A stretch of 64,000 nt of DNA, from contig CP173058.1 of assembly GCA_044772875.1 (NCBI GenBank), forward strand, positions 372,001 to 436,000, read 5' to 3'. This DNA comes from Morganella morganii_D. Its GTDB lineage: Bacteria > Pseudomonadota > Gammaproteobacteria > Enterobacterales > Enterobacteriaceae. Shown in pieces: positions 47,708 to 56,348 of the stretch. Within the stretch, counting starts at the first letter, position 1, and each line of letters opens with the position of its first letter. Under the pieces are notes generated by a model. That model made no database searches. It was not told the origin of the DNA and worked only from the letters and a program-made list of their open reading frames with translations. The position numbers and the translations under genes are program-made.

Positions 47708-49912
47708 TCAGGCGGTGAGCCGGAAGCGGCGCGGTAACAGATGGACGCCGTCCATCAGGCATAAATCAAAGTGAGTGCCGGAATTGCCGTATACCATGGC
47801 CAGGTTTGCACCGGCGAAATTGCACTGCCGGAAGGTGGTGTCACGGAGATCGGCGTTATAGAGCATGGCCTGCTGGAGACTGCTTTTGATAAAAGATGCA
47901 TGGATAATCACCGCATCCTTCAGGCGCAGCCCGGCCATATCGCAGTGACTGAAAACCGCGCCGGTCAGATTGCTGCCGTCAGCACAGGTTTCGGTCAGTT
48001 CACATCCGGTAAAACGACAGTTGTTTAATCCGGCACTGCTGAGGCCGGTTTTGTCCAGGCGGCAATCTGTAAAGCGGCTGCCGGAGAAATCGGTGTGCTG
48101 ACCGGATGTCACTCCCTCCAGCGTTGTGTCAGTAAATGTGCTTTCTTTCCAGTTCCCGCCGATCAGCGAACTTTTTGTCAGACTGCAACCGGAGAACTGC
48201 ACACCGGCGGCCTCTGTTTTATCGGCGATCCAGGATGTCAGCGTGCTTTGCCTGAAATTGGAATGTGCCAGTCCGGCGTGTGACAACATTGCGCCGCTGA
48301 TTTCACATTCTGTGAACCCGGTGTGGCTTATCTGCGTGTCATTAATCAGACATTTCGCCCAGGAGCAGCGTGTAAATGCCGCTTTATCCATCAGACAGTC
48401 ATCCAGGGTGATATTTTCCCAGCCTGTGCCGGTAAATGTACACCGGCTCAGATTGGTGAACTGAAAACGTCCGCCCGTCAGTTGTGAGTCTGTTATCACC
48501 GCGCCGGTAAACAGGCAGGATGTAAACCGGCAGTATTCAAAGTGACACTGTGTCAGCTGCGATTCACTGAAGTCACACTGATTAAAGTGGCAGTGTTTAA
48601 AGGTTTTTCCCTGCAATACGGTTTTTGCAAACGAGAGTGAGAGAAAATCCCGGTTTTCGGTTACCGCATCGCAGTCCGGTGCGGACTGTACTGTTTTCCG
48701 GCGCAGTGTGTCACTGACCGGTACGGCAGCTTGCTGCTCCGGCGGCGGGGCAAAATATTGCTGCTGGTTCTTCTCATGCAGCGCGATGGCTTTTTCCACA
48801 TCCTGATAAAACGCATCAGTATCCTGTTTTGTCAGAGGACGGGCATTGTAGCGCTGAGAATCCGGATGCTCTGCCATATCGCGGATCACATTGAAATGAC
48901 TGTTTTCCGGCATCAGTTCCCGGTCGCGTAGAAATTCGAAATTAGAGGTATCTGTCCGGCTGCGGCGCTGATACACACCCTGATAATGTGTCAGCGGCCG
49001 TTCCGTACCATCGGTATCCAGTGCGGTCAGTAGTGTCACTGCCGGCGCGGCAAACAGGTGCGGAACCGGAATACTGCCGGTAAAGACAGTCAGACACAGG
49101 TCATCATCCGGCAGCAGCCACAGGGTCTTTTTCTCAAGGGGTATCTCTTCTGCGGCAGCCGCATCTTTTCCTATTACGAACGCTCTGGCACGAACCGCCG
49201 GGAATGTGCCGGAAATCACCGCGTTATCAGGCCGGAAGCCGTGCAGTTCAAACGGCACATTGCGGGGCCACTGAGAGGCGGAAAGCCGTTGCGGCGGCGG
49301 CGCCATCTGGAAATAACGCCGGTCAATCGCAGGCGGCAGTCCCGGAAACCAGCTTTCAAGGTACTGTTTGTCTGTCATAACGTGAGCCACCGCATCAAGG
49401 TGCCTGCGGCGGACATAAAAATCCGGCGGCACCGGTGATGGCGCGGCCAGGTAGATATAAGGATCCGCGGCTCCGTCGGCGCGGGCTTCTCTCAGTACCG
49501 GCCGTGCGCCGCCGCGGGCACCTTTACCCAGCGGGTTTTCTTTACAGCCGTCCCCGCCGGGGGCTTCAGTGTGATCCATCGGAACCCGGGTAAACGGCTC
49601 TCCCTCAAGACGCCACGCCCGGCTGAGTGAGCCGACCCGGACAGCGACATCCAGCTCTGTGAGTGTCTGACCTGTCCCGGCATGGCCGGCAAGGATATAT
49701 TCGGCATGCGGTTTCGGCTCAGCAGTATCTAACATACGAAAGGAAAGAGGGGCAGACTTCCATGCCTGCCAAATCTGTGCTTCAGTGACAAAATGATCAG
49801 GGGCGGATAAATAACTGCCCGCGATCACACTGATACCGGACCGGCACTCCCTGCCAATCTGGTAGCTGTTTCTGAGTACAGCAAGTTGCTGAGGACGAAT
49901 AATACGCATCAT
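47708..49912 (-). CDS. DUF2169 protein with C-terminal pentapeptide repeats
   Basis: 734 residues. Residues about 1-310 are a DUF2169 domain (MDHTEAPGGDGCKENPLGKG, PPDFYVRRRHLD, FFPGLPPAIDRRYFQMAPPPQRL-like), a linker follows to about 420, and the rest is pentapeptide repeats rich in Cys (KHCHFNQCDFSESQL, NNCRFTGCELTET-like). DUF2169 proteins act as adaptors for loading of type VI cargo in some species; function here is inferred from the location immediately after vgrG. Confidence 0.88.
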   Translation of the reverse strand: MMRIIRPQQLAVLRNSYQIGRECRSGISVIAGSYLSAPDHFVTEAQIWQAWKSAPLSFRMLDTAEPKPHAEYILAGHAGTGQTLTELDVAVRVGSLSRAWRLEGEPFTRVPMDHTEAPGGDGCKENPLGKGARGGARPVLREARADGAADPYIYLAAPSPVPPDFYVRRRHLDAVAHVMTDKQYLESWFPGLPPAIDRRYFQMAPPPQRLSASQWPRNVPFELHGFRPDNAVISGTFPAVRARAFVIGKDAAAAEEIPLEKKTLWLLPDDDLCLTVFTGSIPVPHLFAAPAVTLLTALDTDGTERPLTHYQGVYQRRSRTDTSNFEFLRDRELMPENSHFNVIRDMAEHPDSQRYNARPLTKQDTDAFYQDVEKAIALHEKNQQQYFAPPPEQQAAVPVSDTLRRKTVQSAPDCDAVTENRDFLSLSFAKTVLQGKTFKHCHFNQCDFSESQLTQCHFEYCRFTSCLFTGAVITDSQLTGGRFQFTNLSRCTFTGTGWENITLDDCLMDKAAFTRCSWAKCLINDTQISHTGFTECEISGAMLSHAGLAHSNFRQSTLTSWIADKTEAAGVQFSGCSLTKSSLIGGNWKESTFTDTTLEGVTSGQHTDFSGSRFTDCRLDKTGLSSAGLNNCRFTGCELTETCADGSNLTGAVFSHCDMAGLRLKDAVIIHASFIKSSLQQAMLYNADLRDTTFRQCNFAGANLAMVYGNSGTHFDLCLMDGVHLLPRRFRLTA

Positions 49913-49920
49913 GCTTCCTT

Positions 49921-52266
49921 TTAATTTTTGCTCTGCATGCCGACAGATTTCAGGTCGACGCCGGTATCGGAGTAGCTTGCACCGGTATAACTGAAGGAGA
50001 ATCCGGTGACGGATATGCTGGATCCTTTTGTTGACATATCACTGCCGGTCGCACTGACGGCACTGCCGGTGGCTGAAACATCACTGCCTTTCACACCGAC
50101 GCTGCTTCCTGTGGCTGATACAGACGTGCCGGTAGCCGATACACTGTTGCCGGTGATACTGGTGCTGCTGCCGGTGGTGCTGGTACTGACACCGGTGACA
50201 CTGGTACTGCTGCCGGTGGTACTGACACTGACACCGGTGCTTGAGGTGCTGCTGCCGGTAGTACTGACACTGGTGCCGGTATGAGAAAGGCTTGAGCCGG
50301 TGGCGCTGTAGCTTTGACCGGTTTTGGAGGCGGAGCAGCCGATCATGCTGGAGCTGAAGCCGGTGAGGCTGTGCGAGCTGCCGGTCATTGAGCTGCTGGT
50401 GCCGGTAAATGAGGTACTGCTTCCGGTCCGGGAATTGCTGACGCCGGTCGATGAATCACTGCTGCCGGTAAATGATACGGACTGACCGGTAAACGAAGTG
50501 TTCACACCGGTAAAAGAGGTGCTGATTCCTGTAAAGGATGTGCCGACGCCGGTGAGACCGATACTGGCCCCGGTCATATTGATATTCAGGCCGGTCAGAC
50601 CGACATTGATACCGGTAGTGCTAAAACTAAAACCGGTGAATGAAAAATTAACCTCTTTATAAGAGACATGATTTTCAAACCAGTCTGTTGCAGTGCGTTT
50701 TACCACCTCATAGCGATCCTGGCCGGTGGTGGCGGCGGAGTTACGCTCGACGGTACGCTGCATATCGCGCTCAGCGTGGATCATCACCCGCTCATTGTAG
50801 CGTTTGTCATCAAAGGTGATCTGGCTGGCGTGCTGCGGCATGCCGTGGCGCAGTGAACGGGAGACGAGCCCTGAATAGTTGATATGTTCCGGCAGCTGAT
50901 AGGGGGGCGGGTTCTCGCCGTTATAGACAATCCCGGTCACCATCGGTCTGTCCAGGTCGCCGTCAATATAGGTCACCAGCACTTCCTGGCCGACGCGGGG
51001 CATGGCCAGCACACCCCAGCCTTTACCGGCCCAGGCCTGTATCACACGGATCCAGCAGGAGCTGTCCTCTTCTGTGGTTTTATAGCGATCCCAGTGGAAA
51101 TGTACGCGGATGCGGGCATATTTATCGGTATGAACCTCTGAATCCGGTGCCCCGACCACGGTTGCACTCTGAATACCCGGAATTTGCGGGCGGGGTGTCC
51201 GGCAGAGCGGGCGGTAAACCTCATCATCATTCAGCGCGCGGAAACGGCAGGATACCCGGCGTCCGGTGCTGCTGCTGTCCGGGCCGTCCTGGATAAACGT
51301 ATAATCACAGCCGAGTACTTTAAATCCCCGGTTGCGGGTTGAATCCGGGTGCTGATTCAGCTCAAAGGTATGGCCCGGCTTCAGGCCGGTGGCATTGCTC
51401 TCACCCTGTAATATCTGGTTTTCACAGCGGAATGCCTCCAGACGTTTACGGGCTATCACTTCTCCCTGCTGCACATCATCATATCCGGCGGCGTAGTCAT
51501 ACCATTCCAGCGGAATACCCTGTAAATGCGGGCGTTTTTCTTCCGCCTGTGTCTGGAGGGAGTGGCGTGGTTTGAGGAAATCGAAATCGCGCAATACCAC
51601 CTCACTGGCGTGGATCCGGCGGTTACGGCGGATGCGCTGGATCCCTTCACGGATTGCCCGGTGTTCTTCGCTGTCCGGCAGGAAACTCAGTGAGTCATAG
51701 CCGTCACTCAGCGGGGCGAACTGCTGGTGGTCGGTGATCACCATGACATCCCGGTTATCACTATGGTCGATGTAATACCAGAGCCCGGCATCTTCCATCA
51801 GGCGGCTGACAAAATTGAAATCACTTTCGCCGAACTGGACGCAATACTCTTTATCAGGATATGTTCCTTCCGTTTCAATGCGGTAATCCGCCACACTGTA
51901 ACGGGCAAATATTTCCTCAATAATAGTGAGTACATTGCGGTGCTGGAAGATACGGCAGTTGCGGTTCTGCATCAGAAACCATAACCAGCTGCGCAGTTCC
52001 AGCTGATAAACATACTGGTCCTGATGCTGTCCCTCATCGCCGCCCGCCACCACGCGGGCAGTGAAGGTGCGGCGGCTCTGATCCGGCTGTTCAACAGAGA
52101 TAAGGGTTTTTTCGCCGAGCAGCTCCCCGATATCCAGATCGGGATCCGGCACCTGAAACGTCAGGCGGTAAACCGGATCCTGAGAAAGATGTTCCTGCGC
52201 GGTAAAGCTGAGCGGGAAGGCATCGATCCCGTTGAGCTTTTCATTATCAATTTCAATCAGGGGCAT
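49921..52266 (-). CDS. vgrG: Type VI spike protein VgrG (TssI) with a heptad-repeat tail
   Basis: 781 residues from the ATG at 52266, which has AAGGA 8 bases upstream (the frame is open to 52335). The gp27-like part starts MPLIEIDNEKLNGIDAFPLSF and the gp5-like OB-fold has VHTDKYARIRVHFHWDR and MPRVGQEVLVTYIDGDLDRP. The C-terminal needle at 543-769 is about 33 units of a Ser/Thr/Gly-rich heptad. No enzymatic domain follows it. It punctures target cells and carries cargo. tssG lies upstream, DUF2169 follows. Confidence 0.95.
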   Translation of the reverse strand: MPLIEIDNEKLNGIDAFPLSFTAQEHLSQDPVYRLTFQVPDPDLDIGELLGEKTLISVEQPDQSRRTFTARVVAGGDEGQHQDQYVYQLELRSWLWFLMQNRNCRIFQHRNVLTIIEEIFARYSVADYRIETEGTYPDKEYCVQFGESDFNFVSRLMEDAGLWYYIDHSDNRDVMVITDHQQFAPLSDGYDSLSFLPDSEEHRAIREGIQRIRRNRRIHASEVVLRDFDFLKPRHSLQTQAEEKRPHLQGIPLEWYDYAAGYDDVQQGEVIARKRLEAFRCENQILQGESNATGLKPGHTFELNQHPDSTRNRGFKVLGCDYTFIQDGPDSSSTGRRVSCRFRALNDDEVYRPLCRTPRPQIPGIQSATVVGAPDSEVHTDKYARIRVHFHWDRYKTTEEDSSCWIRVIQAWAGKGWGVLAMPRVGQEVLVTYIDGDLDRPMVTGIVYNGENPPPYQLPEHINYSGLVSRSLRHGMPQHASQITFDDKRYNERVMIHAERDMQRTVERNSAATTGQDRYEVVKRTATDWFENHVSYKEVNFSFTGFSFSTTGINVGLTGLNINMTGASIGLTGVGTSFTGISTSFTGVNTSFTGQSVSFTGSSDSSTGVSNSRTGSSTSFTGTSSSMTGSSHSLTGFSSSMIGCSASKTGQSYSATGSSLSHTGTSVSTTGSSTSSTGVSVSTTGSSTSVTGVSTSTTGSSTSITGNSVSATGTSVSATGSSVGVKGSDVSATGSAVSATGSDMSTKGSSISVTGFSFSYTGASYSDTGVDLKSVGMQSKN
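49960..50640 (-). repeat. 33 tandem 21-base repeats encoding TG-x-S-x-S heptads in VgrG
   Basis: Seven-residue units of the form x-T-G-x-S-x-S, e.g. FTGVNTS, TTGSSTS, STGVSVS, ATGSAVS, encoded by degenerate 21-base repeats with an ACCGG(C/T) core. The first unit begins at residue 543. The DNA copies differ at third positions, so this is not a recent expansion throughout. A beta-helical needle is the expected fold. Confidence 0.9.
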
Positions 52267-52303
52267 AACACTCATCCTTTCATTGCGTATCGGGTTAATT
52301 GCA

Positions 52304-53278
52304 TCAGGCTGCTGTTGTATACAGGGACTGAACACGGATTGTGCCGTCCGGTTTCAGCCAGCCGCTGCGGCCAAGTTTTCCGCTGCCGGTGTGACCGGCC
52401 ATATCCGGTGATGTCCGGATAAGCAGCTTCACATCCAGCACCCGGCGGTGTGAGACAAAATCGTTGCAGACCGCCACCAGGACTTTTAAACGCTCACTGC
52501 CGCGCTGGAACAGGTGATATTGCTGACTGCCCACCGGGCCTATCTGTACAGACAGGCTGTGTTCAACATCAAAAAACCGTTTTCCGACCCGGGTTTTACC
52601 AAGGCGTCCCATACGCTGGCTGGCGGTATTCTGCGGATCATCAATCCACATACCCTGCCGTGCCTGAATGGTGACCGGCACGGCGAAATAGTGCGTCAGC
52701 AGTGACTGTAAGTTTTTCAGGATGCCGCGCCCCGGCAGATAACAGCCGGGAAATGCCTGCCGGAGCCGGTGAACATGTTCTCCGGCAGAGAGCTGCGGTG
52801 AAATACCGGTAATCTGGTTCATCCGCTGCTGAAAGGCATTTTTGTTGTTTTTGTCATGTCCGGCCGCGACATGCAGCTGTGTCTGTGCCCGGTAGGAAAA
52901 CAGCGCCAGGCGCTGGCTGACCAGCGATGAGAAATCCTGAAAGGCATGGCTGCGCCGTGCCAGTAATTCAGTACGGGCGTGCTCGGTGATATGGATAGGC
53001 AGCGGACCATAAGGGGCGAACATCCCGAAATGGCGGCACCAGACCGTAATTTCGGCGGCGTTGGTGACCGGATCGGCGGACTGACGGATATCGGCCACTT
53101 CACGCGGGGCAAATCCGGTATCTGCTGTCTGGATTATCCGCAGCCGGGCAGGCGCGCTGCCGCGTACCACACCGTTTGCCGCAAGCACCGGGCTGATCCG
53201 TTCAATCCGGCGCAATACTTCAGCGAAATCCTGTCTGGCACTGAGCCCGTTGATACGGAGCGGTGTTTTATCTGCCAT
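52304..53278 (-). CDS. tssG: Type VI secretion baseplate protein TssG
   Basis: 324 residues from the ATG at 53278 (GGGAG seven bases upstream, overlapping the tssF end by 11 bases); an earlier in-frame start at 53317 is less likely. Family features include GMFAPYGPLPIHITEHARTE, FFDVEHSLSVQIGPVG and a C-terminal RQ-rich part. It forms the wedge with TssF2 and TssE. Confidence 0.92.
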   Translation of the reverse strand: MADKTPLRINGLSARQDFAEVLRRIERISPVLAANGVVRGSAPARLRIIQTADTGFAPREVADIRQSADPVTNAAEITVWCRHFGMFAPYGPLPIHITEHARTELLARRSHAFQDFSSLVSQRLALFSYRAQTQLHVAAGHDKNNKNAFQQRMNQITGISPQLSAGEHVHRLRQAFPGCYLPGRGILKNLQSLLTHYFAVPVTIQARQGMWIDDPQNTASQRMGRLGKTRVGKRFFDVEHSLSVQIGPVGSQQYHLFQRGSERLKVLVAVCNDFVSHRRVLDVKLLIRTSPDMAGHTGSGKLGRSGWLKPDGTIRVQSLYTTAA

Positions 53279-55115
53279 CAATCGGCTCCCATTGTGCAAG
53301 AGGTTCACCATCGACATTCAGCTTCATCCGCAGTGTTTGCCCCAGTTCGCAATACTCCGCGAGAGCATGATGAAGAATACGGGCAAACAGATATGCGCCC
53401 CGGTCACTGTGATGACTGCCCTGTAGATCGATCGTGATTTCCGCACCGCGGCTCCAGGCGAGCGGGCCGGGCAGCGGGTTGCATTCAAAGCGGTGTGCAA
53501 TACCGGCGTGCCGGAGACTGTCAATCCGGCGCTGCTGACGGCTGTCATCCGGCGGGCAGAACAGAGAGAGCCATTCCCTGAGAAGCTGGCTGTTATCCGG
53601 AAAATCCGGCAGGGCATAGCGCAGCGGATTGACGGAGAGCAACTGGAGCACTTTCCATGCCTGTGTGCTGCACGGCACGCCCTGCGGACGGGACGGGGTA
53701 CGCAGTATTTCAACAGCACCGACCGGCAGGGCGGTATCCGGCCGGAAAACCGGTTGTTGCAGACGAGCCGGATCCAGATGGCGATCACACACCAGTGCCT
53801 CGATACTCAGGGAGCGGACACTGTCCGGTGAAAAATTATCGGGACCGGCAGAGAGCGAGATAAACAGACTGTCTTTCGGCATGGCCGGTGCACTGTCATA
53901 TTTATCTTCTGTCACCCGGCGGACGCGGCGCAGACTGTAACCGGCGGAAACCGGCTGTTCGTCAAACCGGGCATAGCCGTGCAGCGGGGAGAACGGCACA
54001 TAACCTTTATCAGCCAGCAGACCATCCACCTGTAACAGATGATGGATTTCATACAGGCCGGGGTTGAGTTTATCGACGATAACCGGATATTCCGTATGCT
54101 CCCCGTTGATCAGCACCGGACTGCACCGGCGGCGCGATAAATTAACCACCGGGGTGGCAAACAGGCGGAAATCGTCCTTGCTGACATTGCCGGTTAACTT
54201 GACCGGCGTTTTATTCAGTACAAAAATCAGGTTAAATTCCGTACATCTGTCCCCTGCCTGTAAAAACGGCATCAGATCGTGCAGTTCAATACTGAAAAAT
54301 CGGGAAGGGGCGGCAAAATACTCCCGCAGCAGGCGGCTGCCGGGTAATTCCCCGCTGACGGCCGGTAATAATGCATCTTCTGCCTGTAACCCGGCCTGGC
54401 GGATTTGTCCCGGATCCAGCAGATGCATCTGCGGTGCTTTATTATCCTGCCTGCACCACAGGATAACTCTCAGGGTATCGTTCTGAATAGCGGTCAGCAG
54501 GTGATTGGCGTGTACGATATCGCCCGCAAATGTCAGTGTCATCGGCGAGAAATTCAGCTCAGATAATGAAACAACCCCCTGTGTGTTCATGGTCAGGGAA
54601 ATGTGCGCCCGGCCATCCTGCATGCATTGCAGAACGGACTGCGGCAGTTGTGCTGACGGGGTGGTGGCACATTCGGCATGAGCAATAACCAGCGGCTGAA
54701 TATTCAGATCCCGGCCGGTGGTAAAGGTGGCATTTCTGTGACCCGGTGATGTATCGTGAAGTGTCAGTTTGCTGCCCCGGGGCAGCGTGACATCCGAATG
54801 CCACTGCGGGGAGGTCAGATCCGGTTCCAGCGCGATAGTGGCGATGGAGGGCAGCGGTGTGAACCAGTAAGGTGCGAGGCGGTTTATCATCTGAATCGCC
54901 ACTTCCGGCTGTTCATTGTTAAGCCGTTCATGTACCCGGGCGCTGAGAAATGCGGTTCCTTCCAGCAGACGTTCAACGAAAGGATCGAGTACGCCATCCG
55001 GCATCATGCCGAGATGCTGTGCCACCTGGGGATTGGCTTTGGCAAACAGCAGCCCTTCCTCCCGCAGGAAACGCAATTCCTCGTTGTACAATGTCAGAAA
55101 ACGGTCACTCAGCAT
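53268..55115 (-). CDS. tssF: Type VI secretion baseplate protein TssF
   Basis: 615 residues, the length of the VasA/TssF family. Conserved elements: YNEELRFLREEGLLFAKANP, DPFVERLLEGTAFLSARVHERL and INRLAPYWFTPLPSIA near the N-terminus. It assembles with TssG as wedge subunits around VgrG. Confidence 0.95.
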   Translation of the reverse strand: MLSDRFLTLYNEELRFLREEGLLFAKANPQVAQHLGMMPDGVLDPFVERLLEGTAFLSARVHERLNNEQPEVAIQMINRLAPYWFTPLPSIATIALEPDLTSPQWHSDVTLPRGSKLTLHDTSPGHRNATFTTGRDLNIQPLVIAHAECATTPSAQLPQSVLQCMQDGRAHISLTMNTQGVVSLSELNFSPMTLTFAGDIVHANHLLTAIQNDTLRVILWCRQDNKAPQMHLLDPGQIRQAGLQAEDALLPAVSGELPGSRLLREYFAAPSRFFSIELHDLMPFLQAGDRCTEFNLIFVLNKTPVKLTGNVSKDDFRLFATPVVNLSRRRCSPVLINGEHTEYPVIVDKLNPGLYEIHHLLQVDGLLADKGYVPFSPLHGYARFDEQPVSAGYSLRRVRRVTEDKYDSAPAMPKDSLFISLSAGPDNFSPDSVRSLSIEALVCDRHLDPARLQQPVFRPDTALPVGAVEILRTPSRPQGVPCSTQAWKVLQLLSVNPLRYALPDFPDNSQLLREWLSLFCPPDDSRQQRRIDSLRHAGIAHRFECNPLPGPLAWSRGAEITIDLQGSHHSDRGAYLFARILHHALAEYCELGQTLRMKLNVDGEPLAQWEPIDGR

Positions 55116-55149
55116 AATGGCATCCTGTCGTTAAGATTAGTGTGCCGGA

Positions 55150-55593
55150 TCAGATGACGCGGACACTGCCGTATGAATAATCCAGGGCGATGCGTAAATT
55201 CACGGTAAGGTCTTCATCCGGCAAATTAGTTTTGGCATAAATGTCGAAAAGCAGTGCCAGGGTCCAGGTTTCATTCTTATTCACAAACGGTGTGACCCTG
55301 ATTGAACGCGGATCCAGTCTCGGTTCAAATGTTGCAATGATTTGCTGTATTCTTTTTGCCAGTACAATCGGGTCAGTATTCACCGGTACTTTCGGGCTGA
55401 GTGTCGGCAGTCCGTAATTAATCACAGAATTAATACAGTGTATTTTTTTATCTAATGCTAATGAGGCGCTGTGTGCTGCATCATTTAATAACAATTCAAT
55501 ATCGCGTAATAAAACATCACGCCACTGAGGTAAATGTATTCTTCGTCTGTTCAGACTTAATTTATCAAATAACATCGGCGCTGATGATTTCAT
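55150..55593 (-). CDS. tssE: Type VI secretion baseplate protein TssE (gp25-like)
   Basis: 147 residues of the GPW/gp25 lysozyme-related fold, with the core EPRLDPRSIRV and a LNDAAHSASL linker. It starts sheath polymerisation. An unusual hairpin-rich 100-base gap separates it from hcp. Confidence 0.93.
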   Translation of the reverse strand: MKSSAPMLFDKLSLNRRRIHLPQWRDVLLRDIELLLNDAAHSASLALDKKIHCINSVINYGLPTLSPKVPVNTDPIVLAKRIQQIIATFEPRLDPRSIRVTPFVNKNETWTLALLFDIYAKTNLPDEDLTVNLRIALDYSYGSVRVI

Positions 55594-55631
55594 ATTGCAA
55601 TTTCCGTAAAGGGAAAACCATACCGCAATAC

Positions 55632-55660
55632 ATTATTTATCCGTCTTACAGACAAATAAT
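55632..55660 (-). other. Hairpin in the hcp-tssE gap
   Basis: Inverted repeat: ATTATTT (55632-55638) with AAATAAT (55654-55660), and GTCT/AGAC inside, with a TAC loop. There is no T-tract, so it may be a 3'-end stabiliser or processing site that raises hcp mRNA over the downstream genes. Confidence 0.4.
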
Positions 55661-55693
55661 AATCGTGACATAGTTTTCCTGTATTACAGCCGG

Positions 55694-56212
55694 TTAAATA
55701 CGGGCGTTTGCCTTCAGGTCGTAACCTGCTTTAATAACGGCACCCATAGAACCATCATTTTTCTGCTCTTTATATTCCACTTCAATGCGGGCAAAGTTCA
55801 GACTGATCACATCGGTCGGCAGTACGGTATCCGCATCCACTTTAGTCTGCGGATCCAAAGGCATATTACCGACTGTCTTAAAGGTTGAGACCAGGCAATT
55901 ACTGAAGGTGACGGTCATAAAATCCTGCTGACCATTACCGGATTTACGGCAGACCAGTTTTGCCTGCGGGATATGTTCCCCGGTCGCACACATCAGAAAC
56001 AGCTTTGGCGATGCTTTGTTGCTGACCATGCGGAATTCAAAATCTTTCATTTCCACTTTCCCGGAACCACCACCACTTCCGAAACCCCAGCGCCCGGCGT
56101 TTTCTTCGGACCATTGCCAGGCCTGAAGCTGGATCCATCCGCCATATTGCTGATCCGGAGATTCACCTTCAACACCTTCAATTTTTAAAAAATAATCGAC
56201 TAATGCTGTCAT
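55694..56212 (-). CDS. hcp: Hcp tube protein (TssD)
   Basis: 172 residues, Hcp1 family; hexamers stack to the inner tube that is expelled with VgrG. Recognisable segments: DYFLKIEGVEGES at the start, HIPQAKLVCRKSGNGQQDFMTVTFSNCLVSTF, and EVEYKEQKNDGSMG. AGGAG precedes the start. Flanked by gaps of 136 and 100 bases, it may have its own promoter and mRNA end, fitting its high demand. Confidence 0.95.
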   Translation of the reverse strand: MTALVDYFLKIEGVEGESPDQQYGGWIQLQAWQWSEENAGRWGFGSGGGSGKVEMKDFEFRMVSNKASPKLFLMCATGEHIPQAKLVCRKSGNGQQDFMTVTFSNCLVSTFKTVGNMPLDPQTKVDADTVLPTDVISLNFARIEVEYKEQKNDGSMGAVIKAGYDLKANARI

Positions 56213-56348
56213 TTAATTCACTCCTGAATTGGTATTACGACAATTAAATATATTTCTGACATGAAATATAAACATCATTTTCTCGTCCCTGAGAATGTGT
56301 CTCCTGATAGTAAAAACAGATACTCATTCGTGCTCAGCAATAAATCTT

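Noticed and set aside
49960..50640. Regularly spaced 21-base repeats resembling a CRISPR or satellite array
   Set aside because: The repeats are in frame with vgrG, encode heptads, have no unique spacers and no cas genes are near.
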